From Verrucomicrobiota bacterium (lineage in GTDB: Bacteria; Verrucomicrobiota; Kiritimatiellia; CAIVKH01): a stretch of 64,000 nt of DNA. The first letter of the stretch is position 1. Each line of letters opens with the position of its first letter. The notes under the pieces were generated by a model, which did not search any database, was not told the origin of the DNA, and was given only the letters and a program-made list of their open reading frames with translations. This document shows positions 37,590 to 45,821 of this stretch, piece after piece. The DNA lies in NCBI GenBank assembly GCA_024233345.1, contig JACKPT010000012.1, positions 56,336 through 120,335 on the forward strand, given 5' to 3'. Position numbers and translations under genes: made by a program.

Positions 37590-40115
37590 ATGAACAAGCA
37601 GACAAACATGAATGTGAAGAAAGCGAGCCGATGGGTTGCGGCCTCGCTGGGATTCTGGTTTCTGACTGCAGCGAGCGTCGAAGGCTCTGTGGTCAAGGTG
37701 GCTATCGGCGATTCCGGTTTTTATCGCATCACCAAGGCGGAATTGGCCCAGGCGTTCTCGATCACCGAATCCCAGGTTCAAACTTCCGCATTCTGGATGG
37801 AGAATGTGGGGCGGCCCGTTTCGGTAGCGCGTGATGCGGGCGATCTTGTTTTCTTCGGTCACAAGTATGAAAGCATCTACACCGATGCGAACATCTACTT
37901 TCTCGGAATCGGTTCCGGGCCGGTAGTGCAGGATCAGGTTGTGGCCCCCGCCAGCGGCCAGCCCCAGAGTTCCTTTCCCGCCCAGGCGCGGCACGAGCAA
38001 CAACTGGCGCTGCGGTCTGATCTGGTGCGTGTGCCCGGCGAGGATCCCTGGCTCTGGAAGCTGATGATTAGCGGTTTCAGCTCGAAACAGTTCACGATTC
38101 CCCTGAATCTTCCCGGGGTGATCGCGGGCAGCGAAGCCTCGGTGGCGGTCAAGGTCAAAGGCGCTACCGATTCCACCGGCCGTTACTATCATGGCGCCCA
38201 AATCAAGGTCAACGGAACCGTGGTTGGCTATGATACATTTGATGGCTTTGAGGCAGCGGAGATTGTCGCCACGATTCCGTCGGGCCTCCTGCAAGCGTCC
38301 GGCAATACCCTCACCATCTATTCCCTGCCCCCATCCGGCACCTTCTACGACAGTATCTACTTTGACTCCGCGGTCGTCTCCTACCAACGGTCTTATCAAA
38401 GTGGGGCAAACCAGATGATCGTGGACGCACAACCCGGATCGGTGAAACTTGAAAACCTTTCCTCCAGCGCGGTTCAGATTTGGAATGTGTCCGATGTTTG
38501 GAATCCGTCCCGGCTGACCGGCTACCAGGTCGTCGCAGATGGAACCGCCTGGGATGCTTCCTTCGAATCTCCCTCCGCTGCCCGGTATGCGGTTTCGGTG
38601 GCGGGCGAAATGAAACCCGTCGTCGGCATTTCTCCGGTTTATGCCCAGTCACTGAAAGACCCCACCAATGCCGTGGACTACCTGCTGGTGGTCGGCCCCG
38701 GCCTGGAGTCCGCCGCTCAGACCCTGGCTTCCTACCGGGCCGCGAACGGGTTGCGCACCATGATGGTTTCCATTGATGCGGTGTATGATGCGTTCAATTT
38801 TGGCATCCGGGATGGACGAGCCCTGCGGTCACTGCTCGGATACGCCACCCGCCAGTGGGCCGAGTGCCCCCGGTATGTCACCATCGCCGGCGACGGTTCC
38901 CTCGACTACCGCAACTACCTTGGCTTCAATGACAGCCTGGTTCCCACCGAAGCCACCACCGATATCTATGGCCTGTACAGCACGGATCATTTGGCCGTGG
39001 ATTTGACCGGGACCAGCTCCATCCAGATCGCGATCGGCCGGATTCCCGCCCAGAATGCAGCGGAGTTGACCGCATACATCAATAACCTGATCGCCTTTGA
39101 AGCGGGTGGGGCCTATCGCAATGACATTTTGATTTCAACCGATAACGCAGACCTCGCCGGTAACTACCTGTCCGACGGCAATCAACTCGAAGCCATTGCC
39201 GCCGCCAAGAAAACTGCCCACCGGGCAGATATCGATATCATCGGGGCCGCCCAAACCCGTCAGGAATTCATCCAGGGCGTGGAAGCGGGCAAGGAACTGG
39301 CCGTGTATATCGGCCATGGCACCTCCCAGCAGTTTGCCGAAGAAGCCATTTTCACCATCAATGATGTCAATGCCATGACCAACCAGACTTCGCCGAGCAT
39401 GTTCATGGTCCTCGGATGTCTGTCCGGCGGATTTGGCGCCCCGGGAATGAAGGAAATTGGCGAATCGCTGGTGACCAAGCTCGGAGCCTCCCCGGCAACG
39501 ATTGGTGCGGCTACCTATGTTAACTCTCTCGACAGCCTGGTGCTGGCGACCCAAATCATGCATGCGGTCTATAACAACGGGGTGGAGCGCCTCGGGGATG
39601 CCTGGGTTGATGCAAAAAACCAGCTTCTCCTGTTCAATCGGATGAGTCCGGTTCGTGGTTTTCAGTTGTTGGGCGACGCCGCGATCTCCCTGGGGGCTTC
39701 GGATGCCCCGCGCGGTGTGCCCGCAACGCCCCCGGTCGTTGGTTCGTTTGATGAGTGGGAATCCTGGGCTCTGCCGCCGGTGGTCGCGGACCTTGACCTT
39801 CCCAATGGACCCCAGGACGATACCGATGGTGATGGAGATGACAACTGGACCGAATATGTAAACGGGACCGATCCCGGCAGCGCCGACTCCTTCCTTCGCA
39901 TCCAGAACCTGCGTCAGTTGAGTGGGATCCAGAAGGTGGAGGTCGAATGGCCGTCCGCTCACGGCCGTACCTATCGCCTCGAACGCTCTTATTCCGCCGA
40001 TCATGGGTACAGCCCGGTCGCCGAGGGAATTACCGCTTCGGCCCCGCTCAACTTCTGGGAAGACGACCTCCAGACCGGCAACGTCGCCTTTTACCGGGTG
40101 GTCGTGGAGCAGTAA
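37590..40115 (+). CDS. Secreted gingipain-type (C25) cysteine peptidase
   Basis: Protein of 841 residues homologous to the C-terminal part of the giant protein. A signal peptide (VAASLGFWFLTAASVEGS) is followed by the C25 N-terminal module (VVKVAIGDSGFYRITKAELA), beta-sandwich regions (TDSTGRYYHGAQIKVNG), then the peptidase: DYLLVVGPGL, AIGRIPAQNAAEL, His576 in YIGHGT and Cys610 in LGCLSGG, the His/Cys pair of the family. The C-terminus has DTDGDGDDNWTEYVNGTDP (TSP3-like) and the terminal module EWPSAHGRTYRLERS ending YRVVVEQ. Probably extracellular. Whether it processes the neighbouring repeat proteins is unknown. Confidence 0.85.
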   Translation: MNKQTNMNVKKASRWVAASLGFWFLTAASVEGSVVKVAIGDSGFYRITKAELAQAFSITESQVQTSAFWMENVGRPVSVARDAGDLVFFGHKYESIYTDANIYFLGIGSGPVVQDQVVAPASGQPQSSFPAQARHEQQLALRSDLVRVPGEDPWLWKLMISGFSSKQFTIPLNLPGVIAGSEASVAVKVKGATDSTGRYYHGAQIKVNGTVVGYDTFDGFEAAEIVATIPSGLLQASGNTLTIYSLPPSGTFYDSIYFDSAVVSYQRSYQSGANQMIVDAQPGSVKLENLSSSAVQIWNVSDVWNPSRLTGYQVVADGTAWDASFESPSAARYAVSVAGEMKPVVGISPVYAQSLKDPTNAVDYLLVVGPGLESAAQTLASYRAANGLRTMMVSIDAVYDAFNFGIRDGRALRSLLGYATRQWAECPRYVTIAGDGSLDYRNYLGFNDSLVPTEATTDIYGLYSTDHLAVDLTGTSSIQIAIGRIPAQNAAELTAYINNLIAFEAGGAYRNDILISTDNADLAGNYLSDGNQLEAIAAAKKTAHRADIDIIGAAQTRQEFIQGVEAGKELAVYIGHGTSQQFAEEAIFTINDVNAMTNQTSPSMFMVLGCLSGGFGAPGMKEIGESLVTKLGASPATIGAATYVNSLDSLVLATQIMHAVYNNGVERLGDAWVDAKNQLLLFNRMSPVRGFQLLGDAAISLGASDAPRGVPATPPVVGSFDEWESWALPPVVADLDLPNGPQDDTDGDGDDNWTEYVNGTDPGSADSFLRIQNLRQLSGIQKVEVEWPSAHGRTYRLERSYSADHGYSPVAEGITASAPLNFWEDDLQTGNVAFYRVVVEQ

Positions 40116-40313
40116 TCCCCTCCGGGGGGCTCTCCGGTGGGGCGCTCCTTCGGGAAATCCACCACGGTTTCATCGAGCCGGTAAACCGGGTTATCCTGTT
40201 TATTTCCTTGCCTCTATTCGTTGCCCTGTACTAACGTTGCCCCGGTAGATATTCCAGCATCCGGGGGGATGAAACTTCATGTGGCAGGCCACGATGCTTT
40301 AAGGGGTCCAATT

Positions 40314-43300
40314 ATGTGTACAGGTAGGCTTTCATCAGGATTATTGAACATTCGCCCTCATACCCGGAACCCATGGCTCCCCATTGTCGCTTCCTGCTTG
40401 ATGGCATTGGCGGGGGTGGCTCAGGCCCAAATCGGGGACTTTGTCTGGAACGATATCAATACCAACGGCCTCCAGGATGTCAGCGAACCGGGAATTTCCG
40501 GGGTCATTGTCACCCTCTACGACTCGGCAACCAACGCGATTGAGTCGGTTCTCACCGATACCAACGGGTTTTATATCCTGACCAACGTGGCCCCCGCATC
40601 CACCTACCTTGTCGGCATTATCGCCCCTTCCGCCTATGGGATTACCCTGCAGAATGTCGGCACCAATGACAATATCGACAGCGATGTCGATGATGTCGGA
40701 ATCACCGAACCCTTTGTTTACACTGGAACCGCGATCACGAATATTGATGCCGGTCTGTTTGAGTGGACCCCGGGCATTGAGGTCATCAAACTGGCGGTTC
40801 CCGCTCCCGAAGACACGATTCTTTACACAACCAGTGGCGCGCAGGTGGTGTATACGTACGAAGTACGCAATACCGGAAATACCGTGCTGACCCCGGTGGA
40901 TATCGGGGATGATGTTCTGGGGGGGATTGACACCATTTTCTTCCCCGACAATATGCAGCCCGGAGAAGTGCGGTACTATACCAATACCGTCACCGTCTTC
41001 AACAGTGTCACCAACATCGCGACCGCAGTGGGCTTGCCGACCGACTTTAAATTCAGGCCGCTCCCGATTGATCCGGTTGAGGACACCAATGATGCCATCG
41101 TGGTGTTGGTCGCGCCCGGGTACACCGTGGCAAAAACCCTGACCGCCCCCCTGGGGCGAGCCGCCGGTGTCGGCGAAACCATTTCATTTGAAATTACTGT
41201 CGCCAACACCAGTGATGTCCAACTCGCCACCGTTCCCCTCACGGATACCTTTGATGCCACCTACCTGACCTATCAGAGCGCGATTCCTCCTGCGGATGTC
41301 GTGCTTCCCGGCAGTCTTTCCTGGACCAATATCGGTTCCGTTGACATTGGTGCCAGCACCTCGGTGGTGGTGAATTTCACGGCGGTATCCAGCACCTTGA
41401 GCCTGCCGGAAACCAACACGGTACTGGCAACACCCACAACGCCACCCGGCTTCCCGGGGGTGCCTCCACGCACCAATCAAGCCCCTTATGAAATCAGTGA
41501 TCCCTCTTTTGTCCTGACCAAAACCCTGACCTCACCGTTTGGCCGGGCCGCGCAGGTGGGCGAGTCGGTGGTCTTTACGCTGAGTGTCTCCAATAACGGG
41601 GACGTCGCCCTGTCTACGATCCCAGTGGAAGATTTGTTTGATGCCACCTACCTGTCGTTTGTCAGTGCCATTCCCCCCGCAGACAGCAACGCGGTGGGCC
41701 AGGTGAATTGGGACGATATCGGACCCTTGCCGGTCGGTGCCAGCACCTCCATTGTCGCGACATTTACTGCCGTTGCCAGCACGGGAAGCGGTTTGGAAAC
41801 CAACCTGGTGATTGCCTCGCCGACCACCCCTCCGACAGAACCTCCGGTTCCTCCGCAGACCAATGAAGTGCCTTACGATATCAGCAGCCCCGGATTCACC
41901 GTGGTCAAAACCCTGACCAGTCCCACCGGGCGCGCCGCCGCAGTCGGAGAGACGGTCACCTTTTCCCTGACGGTGGCGAATACCGGGGACGTGGATTTTG
42001 TGTCCCTGCCCCTGGACGACACGTTCGATGCCACCTACCTGGTCTATCAGTCGGCCACGCCTCCGGCTGATACATCCATTGCCGGAGCCCTTTCCTGGAC
42101 GGATATCGGCCCACTGGCTTCCGGTTCCAGCACATCGGTCGTCGTCAACTTTATCGCGACGGCCAGCACCTTCAGCCTGCCGGAGACCAACACCGTGGTG
42201 GCGTCACCGACCGTTCCTCCAACCGAGCCTCCGGTTCCCCCGCAAACCAATGACGAGCCCTACGAAATTTCCAGTCCCGGTTATCTTGTGGTTAAAACCC
42301 TGACCAGCCCAAGCGGTCGGGCCGCCGCCGTGGGGGAGACGATTACCTTTACCCTGACGGTTCAGAATACCGGGGATGTGAGCCTGGTAACCGTCCCGCT
42401 GGCGGATACTTTTGATGCGACCTACCTGTCTTATGTGTCCGCAGTTCCCTCCGCGAATGGTTCTGGCGCCGGATCCCTGTCCTGGACGGATGTTGGGCCG
42501 TTGCCGGTCGGTGCCAGCACCTCGGTCGTGGTCAACTTTACCGCTCTGGCCAGCACCTTCAGCCTGCCGGAAACCAACACGGTCGTGGCCACTCCAACCA
42601 CCCCTCCGACCGAGCCTCCGGTTCCCCCGCAAACCAATGACGAACCCTATGAAATTTCCAGCCCCGGGTTTGTGGTGGCCAAGACCCTGACCAGTCCGCT
42701 CGGTCGGGCCGCCGCCGTGGGGGAGACCATCACCTTCACCCTGACGGTGCAAAACACCGGGGATGTCAGTCTGGTCACTGTGCCGCTGGATGACACCTTT
42801 GATGCCAGTTACCTGTCGTACCTGTCTGCGGTTCCTTCTGCGGATAATTCCGGGGTGGGAACCGTTTCATGGACGGATGTCGGACCGCTTCCGGCGGGTG
42901 CCAGCACCTCGGTGGTTGTGAGCTTTGCCGCGATTGGCAGCACTGTGAGCCTGCCCGAAACCAATACCGTGGTGGCGACCCCGACAACGCCTCCGACCGA
43001 GCCTCCGGTATCGCCCAAAACCAACGAAGCTCCCTACGAAATCTCCAGTCCCGGCTATGCACTAACCAAGACCCTGTCCAGTCCACTGGGCCGGGCAGCG
43101 GCCGTCGGCGAGGACATCGAGTTTGTGATCACCGTGGAAAATACCGGCGATGTTGCCCTGTTGACGGTTCCGCTCGCGGATGAATTTGACAGCACCCTGA
43201 TGGCTTATCAGTTTGCCGTACCGCCCGCGAATTCAGCGGTGCCCGGCAGCTTGAGCTGGAATAATGTGGGAAGTCTACCCGTCGGTTCCAGTACCCAGAT

Positions 43301-45047
43301 TGTGGTTCGATTCCTCGCACTCGCCACGACCTTCAGCCTCCCGGAAACCAACACCGTCACTGCCGCGCCGACGGTGCCTCCGACCGAGCCGCCGGTGCCG
43401 CCCCAGACCAATGTGGCACCTTACGAGATCAGCAGTCCCGGATATGACCTGATCAAGACCATCGTAAGCCCGACCAATCGGGCCGCCGTAGTTGGTGAAC
43501 CCATCGTCTTCTCGTTACAGGTGATCAATACCGGGGATGTCACGCTGGTCACGGTTCCGGTCGAGGATCTGTATGATATCACCTATCTGTCCTACGCGAC
43601 GGCATCGATCCCCTACGATGCGGCTGCTCCCGGGGCTCTGTCGTGGACCAATATCGGGCCGGTTCTGCCCGGAAATACTGCGGAGATCCTCCTGACCATG
43701 GACACCCTCGCCATTACCCCGGCCTCCCAGACCAACGTGGTCATCGCCTCGCCGGAAACCCCGCCGGATGAACCGCTGGTTACCCCCAAAACCAACGATG
43801 TCCCCTACGATATTGTCTATCAGAGTATTGGTGACACGGTCTGGGTCGACCTCAATGGTAACGGGATACCCGACGAAGATCTCACCGTCCAGGGACTGAA
43901 CAACGTCTGGATCAATTTGTTTGATCTGTCGGGCGGAACCACCTCCCTGGTAGGCTCGGCCATGACCATGACCACCGGGGGACAGAGAGGATACTACCTC
44001 TTCCAGAACCTGCCTTTTGGGCAATATGTCGCGGTGATCGATCTGAATACGGTGCCATCAAGTCCGGCGACGCCGATGGTCAACACCACACCGCTTGCCT
44101 ACACGATTCCCCCCACCGTCAATGGGAGCTATCTGATCGCGGACTTTGGCTTCCTTCCCGCCGACCCGACTGCGGTTAAGCTGCTGGCGTTCACCGCCGC
44201 CCCGGTGGATGGGGGCGTTCTCCTCGAGTGGGAAACCGCAAATGAGTTCGACAACATGGGCTTCCGGCTCTATCGCAGCAACACCCCGGACGGGGAGAAG
44301 GTCCTGATTACTCCCGCAATGATTGACGGGTTGGGGACTGGTGATGGGCAGGCCTACACCTATCTGGATGCCGGGGTCCAACCAGGCATCTATTACTACT
44401 GGCTGGAAGATGTTGAATTCAATTTTAATACCAAGCTGCATGGACCGGTGCGGGTGGATCTGGATGGTGTTGATGACAATGGGACCCTGATCGCCAGCGC
44501 GGTTCTTGCCGAAAGCGGGCTGCAGGTCCTTTCCGGCCAGACGATTGTCGACGCCGGTATTCCGCTGGCCACCTTGCCGGTCGCCAATCTGCAGGTTCTG
44601 GTGAATGGCGATCCGGTAGCTGCTTATCTGACCGCCTGGGGGCAGTCCCTTACCGTCAGGGATCTGGTGGTATTCTATGCGCCCGCAGGCGCCACCGTGG
44701 GGCTGACCTTGTCGGAATCTCCTTCCCGGATGGGTATGGTGTACGCGGGCCCGCTCTATGGGGATGGCGATGTTTGGACAGGCCAGGCCGATGAGGGTCA
44801 GGTTCTGAGCTTCACCGCCAGCGATGCATATATCCGCTACCTGCTGACCGGGTTTGAAACCTCTGACCCATGGGTGCTGGATGTGACCGACGAAGCGGCG
44901 CCCGTTCTGCTCTTTGGGGCGGAAAATATCCGGGTCGAAGGTGAGTCAGGGATTTACCTGTCGATCCCATCCCCGGATGGTGCTGCCTGTATCGCGGTGG
45001 GGCGTGATGCGGTCCATGTCATTACCGAGCTGGTACCGGCCGACTAA
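40314..45047 (+). CDS. Secreted SdrD-B/DUF11 protein lacking the C25 peptidase
   Basis: ATG 40314 is chosen: it has AAGGGG 7 nt upstream and a signal peptide with cleavage at AQA-QIG; the open frame extends to 40221. About 1,577 residues. It begins with an SdrD-B domain (IGDFVWNDINTNGLQDVSEP), then a DUF11-like unit and seven tandem units of about 129 residues beginning PGYTVAKTL/KTLTSPxGRAAAVGE. A second SdrD-B domain follows (IGDTVWVDLNGNGIPDEDL), then the linker domain LLEWETANEFDNMGFRLYRS also found in the giant protein, and a relic of the C25 N-terminal module (SGLQVLSGQTIVDAGIPLAT, DLVVFYAP). The catalytic region is absent. Probably a surface or matrix protein of the same family. Confidence 0.82.
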   Translation: MCTGRLSSGLLNIRPHTRNPWLPIVASCLMALAGVAQAQIGDFVWNDINTNGLQDVSEPGISGVIVTLYDSATNAIESVLTDTNGFYILTNVAPASTYLVGIIAPSAYGITLQNVGTNDNIDSDVDDVGITEPFVYTGTAITNIDAGLFEWTPGIEVIKLAVPAPEDTILYTTSGAQVVYTYEVRNTGNTVLTPVDIGDDVLGGIDTIFFPDNMQPGEVRYYTNTVTVFNSVTNIATAVGLPTDFKFRPLPIDPVEDTNDAIVVLVAPGYTVAKTLTAPLGRAAGVGETISFEITVANTSDVQLATVPLTDTFDATYLTYQSAIPPADVVLPGSLSWTNIGSVDIGASTSVVVNFTAVSSTLSLPETNTVLATPTTPPGFPGVPPRTNQAPYEISDPSFVLTKTLTSPFGRAAQVGESVVFTLSVSNNGDVALSTIPVEDLFDATYLSFVSAIPPADSNAVGQVNWDDIGPLPVGASTSIVATFTAVASTGSGLETNLVIASPTTPPTEPPVPPQTNEVPYDISSPGFTVVKTLTSPTGRAAAVGETVTFSLTVANTGDVDFVSLPLDDTFDATYLVYQSATPPADTSIAGALSWTDIGPLASGSSTSVVVNFIATASTFSLPETNTVVASPTVPPTEPPVPPQTNDEPYEISSPGYLVVKTLTSPSGRAAAVGETITFTLTVQNTGDVSLVTVPLADTFDATYLSYVSAVPSANGSGAGSLSWTDVGPLPVGASTSVVVNFTALASTFSLPETNTVVATPTTPPTEPPVPPQTNDEPYEISSPGFVVAKTLTSPLGRAAAVGETITFTLTVQNTGDVSLVTVPLDDTFDASYLSYLSAVPSADNSGVGTVSWTDVGPLPAGASTSVVVSFAAIGSTVSLPETNTVVATPTTPPTEPPVSPKTNEAPYEISSPGYALTKTLSSPLGRAAAVGEDIEFVITVENTGDVALLTVPLADEFDSTLMAYQFAVPPANSAVPGSLSWNNVGSLPVGSSTQIVVRFLALATTFSLPETNTVTAAPTVPPTEPPVPPQTNVAPYEISSPGYDLIKTIVSPTNRAAVVGEPIVFSLQVINTGDVTLVTVPVEDLYDITYLSYATASIPYDAAAPGALSWTNIGPVLPGNTAEILLTMDTLAITPASQTNVVIASPETPPDEPLVTPKTNDVPYDIVYQSIGDTVWVDLNGNGIPDEDLTVQGLNNVWINLFDLSGGTTSLVGSAMTMTTGGQRGYYLFQNLPFGQYVAVIDLNTVPSSPATPMVNTTPLAYTIPPTVNGSYLIADFGFLPADPTAVKLLAFTAAPVDGGVLLEWETANEFDNMGFRLYRSNTPDGEKVLITPAMIDGLGTGDGQAYTYLDAGVQPGIYYYWLEDVEFNFNTKLHGPVRVDLDGVDDNGTLIASAVLAESGLQVLSGQTIVDAGIPLATLPVANLQVLVNGDPVAAYLTAWGQSLTVRDLVVFYAPAGATVGLTLSESPSRMGMVYAGPLYGDGDVWTGQADEGQVLSFTASDAYIRYLLTGFETSDPWVLDVTDEAAPVLLFGAENIRVEGESGIYLSIPSPDGAACIAVGRDAVHVITELVPAD
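41107..43815 (+). repeat. Seven tandem DUF11-like coding repeats of about 387 bp
   Basis: Units begin near 41116, 41503, 41887, 42271, 42661, 43051 and 43435, each with a K-T-L-T-S-P-x-G-R-A-A-x-V-G-E start and a T-x-P-P-T-E-P-P-V-P-P-Q-T-N-E type linker. They are more diverged than the repeats in the giant gene, with units 3-5 closest to each other. Confidence 0.85.
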
Positions 45048-45094
45048 GTCGGTCCGGCCTTGGTGGATACTCGGGGAAACAGGGTAACAGAGCC

Positions 45095-45700
45095 ATGGTA
45101 CAGGGTGTTCCGCGTTCGGTCTGTTGGGTGATTGCTCTATTCGGGCTACTGCTTGCCCGGGCTCCGGCCTGCCACGGCGAACCGCGAATCCTGCACGCTG
45201 ATCCCGCATTGTCCTGGACCTGGTCGGGTACAACTCAGTTGACGGTGCAGGTGCGATCCTCCGGTCTTATCACCAATCGAACCGAGGCGGGTCTCTGGTT
45301 TAGTCACCCGCAGGCAGGCGGGCGAGTGGATGATGGAGCCCCCGAAGTCCCCGTCTTTGTCCTCATGTTTGAAGCGTATACAGGTACCCCCAAGCTGGAG
45401 AGCCATACCGCGATCCCGGACGCTGGCCGGGTCCTGCCGGGATACCTCCTTCCAGTGGAGGTCGAAACCATCCGCAGCGTGGATGACCTGAAGACAGTGC
45501 GGGAAAAGCGCCGCGATCCGGATCCGGCCATCTATCAGAGTTCGACCCCCTGGCCGGAACAACCGGTGCAAATCAACGAGGCGATCATGATGCGCCGCCG
45601 CATTCTCCGGTTGGCCTTTCTACCCGTCCGATACAACCCGAAAGAACAGGTTGTCCAATTTTTTGATGACTTTTCCGTAACCCTGCGATTTGATCCGTAG
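45095..45700 (+). CDS. C25-propeptide-like secreted protein
   Basis: Protein of 201 residues with a signal peptide (VCWVIALFGLLLARAPACHG). The rest resembles the propeptide of gingipain-type peptidases: an APEVPVFVLMFE strand near the middle, YLLPVEVETIR, and the closing RRILRLAFLPVRYNPKEQVV plus FFDDFSVTLRF, which in C25 precursors directly precedes the mature region. Here it ends in a stop and the peptidase follows as a separate gene 121 bp later, which has its own promoter candidate. It may act in trans as an inhibitor or folding aid (inference). Confidence 0.65.
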   Translation: MVQGVPRSVCWVIALFGLLLARAPACHGEPRILHADPALSWTWSGTTQLTVQVRSSGLITNRTEAGLWFSHPQAGGRVDDGAPEVPVFVLMFEAYTGTPKLESHTAIPDAGRVLPGYLLPVEVETIRSVDDLKTVREKRRDPDPAIYQSSTPWPEQPVQINEAIMMRRRILRLAFLPVRYNPKEQVVQFFDDFSVTLRFDP

Positions 45701-45763
45701 CCCGGCTGGACCCCTTTCGCTAATCGCGGATGAATCCACTGGTACCGCCACAAGGTAAAGCCG

Positions 45764-45792
45764 TTTACGGGTGGCGTTTTCTGCTGTATACT
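45764..45792 (+). promoter_or_regulatory. Putative sigma70-type promoter of the 766-residue C25 gene
   Basis: TTTACG (45764-45769), a 17-bp spacer and TATACT (45787-45792). It predicts a transcript start near 45799 and a short leader to ATG 45822. The -10 matches the consensus at five of six positions; the -35 is weaker. Confidence 0.5.
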
Positions 45793-45821
45793 AATCTGCT
45801 GAGGTTGATTCGGTTCCACGC

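Noticed and set aside
40116..40180. Terminator after the 841-residue C25 gene
   Set aside because: GC-rich partial pairing (CCCCTCCGG...CCGGTGGGG) but no U-run and poor stem continuity.
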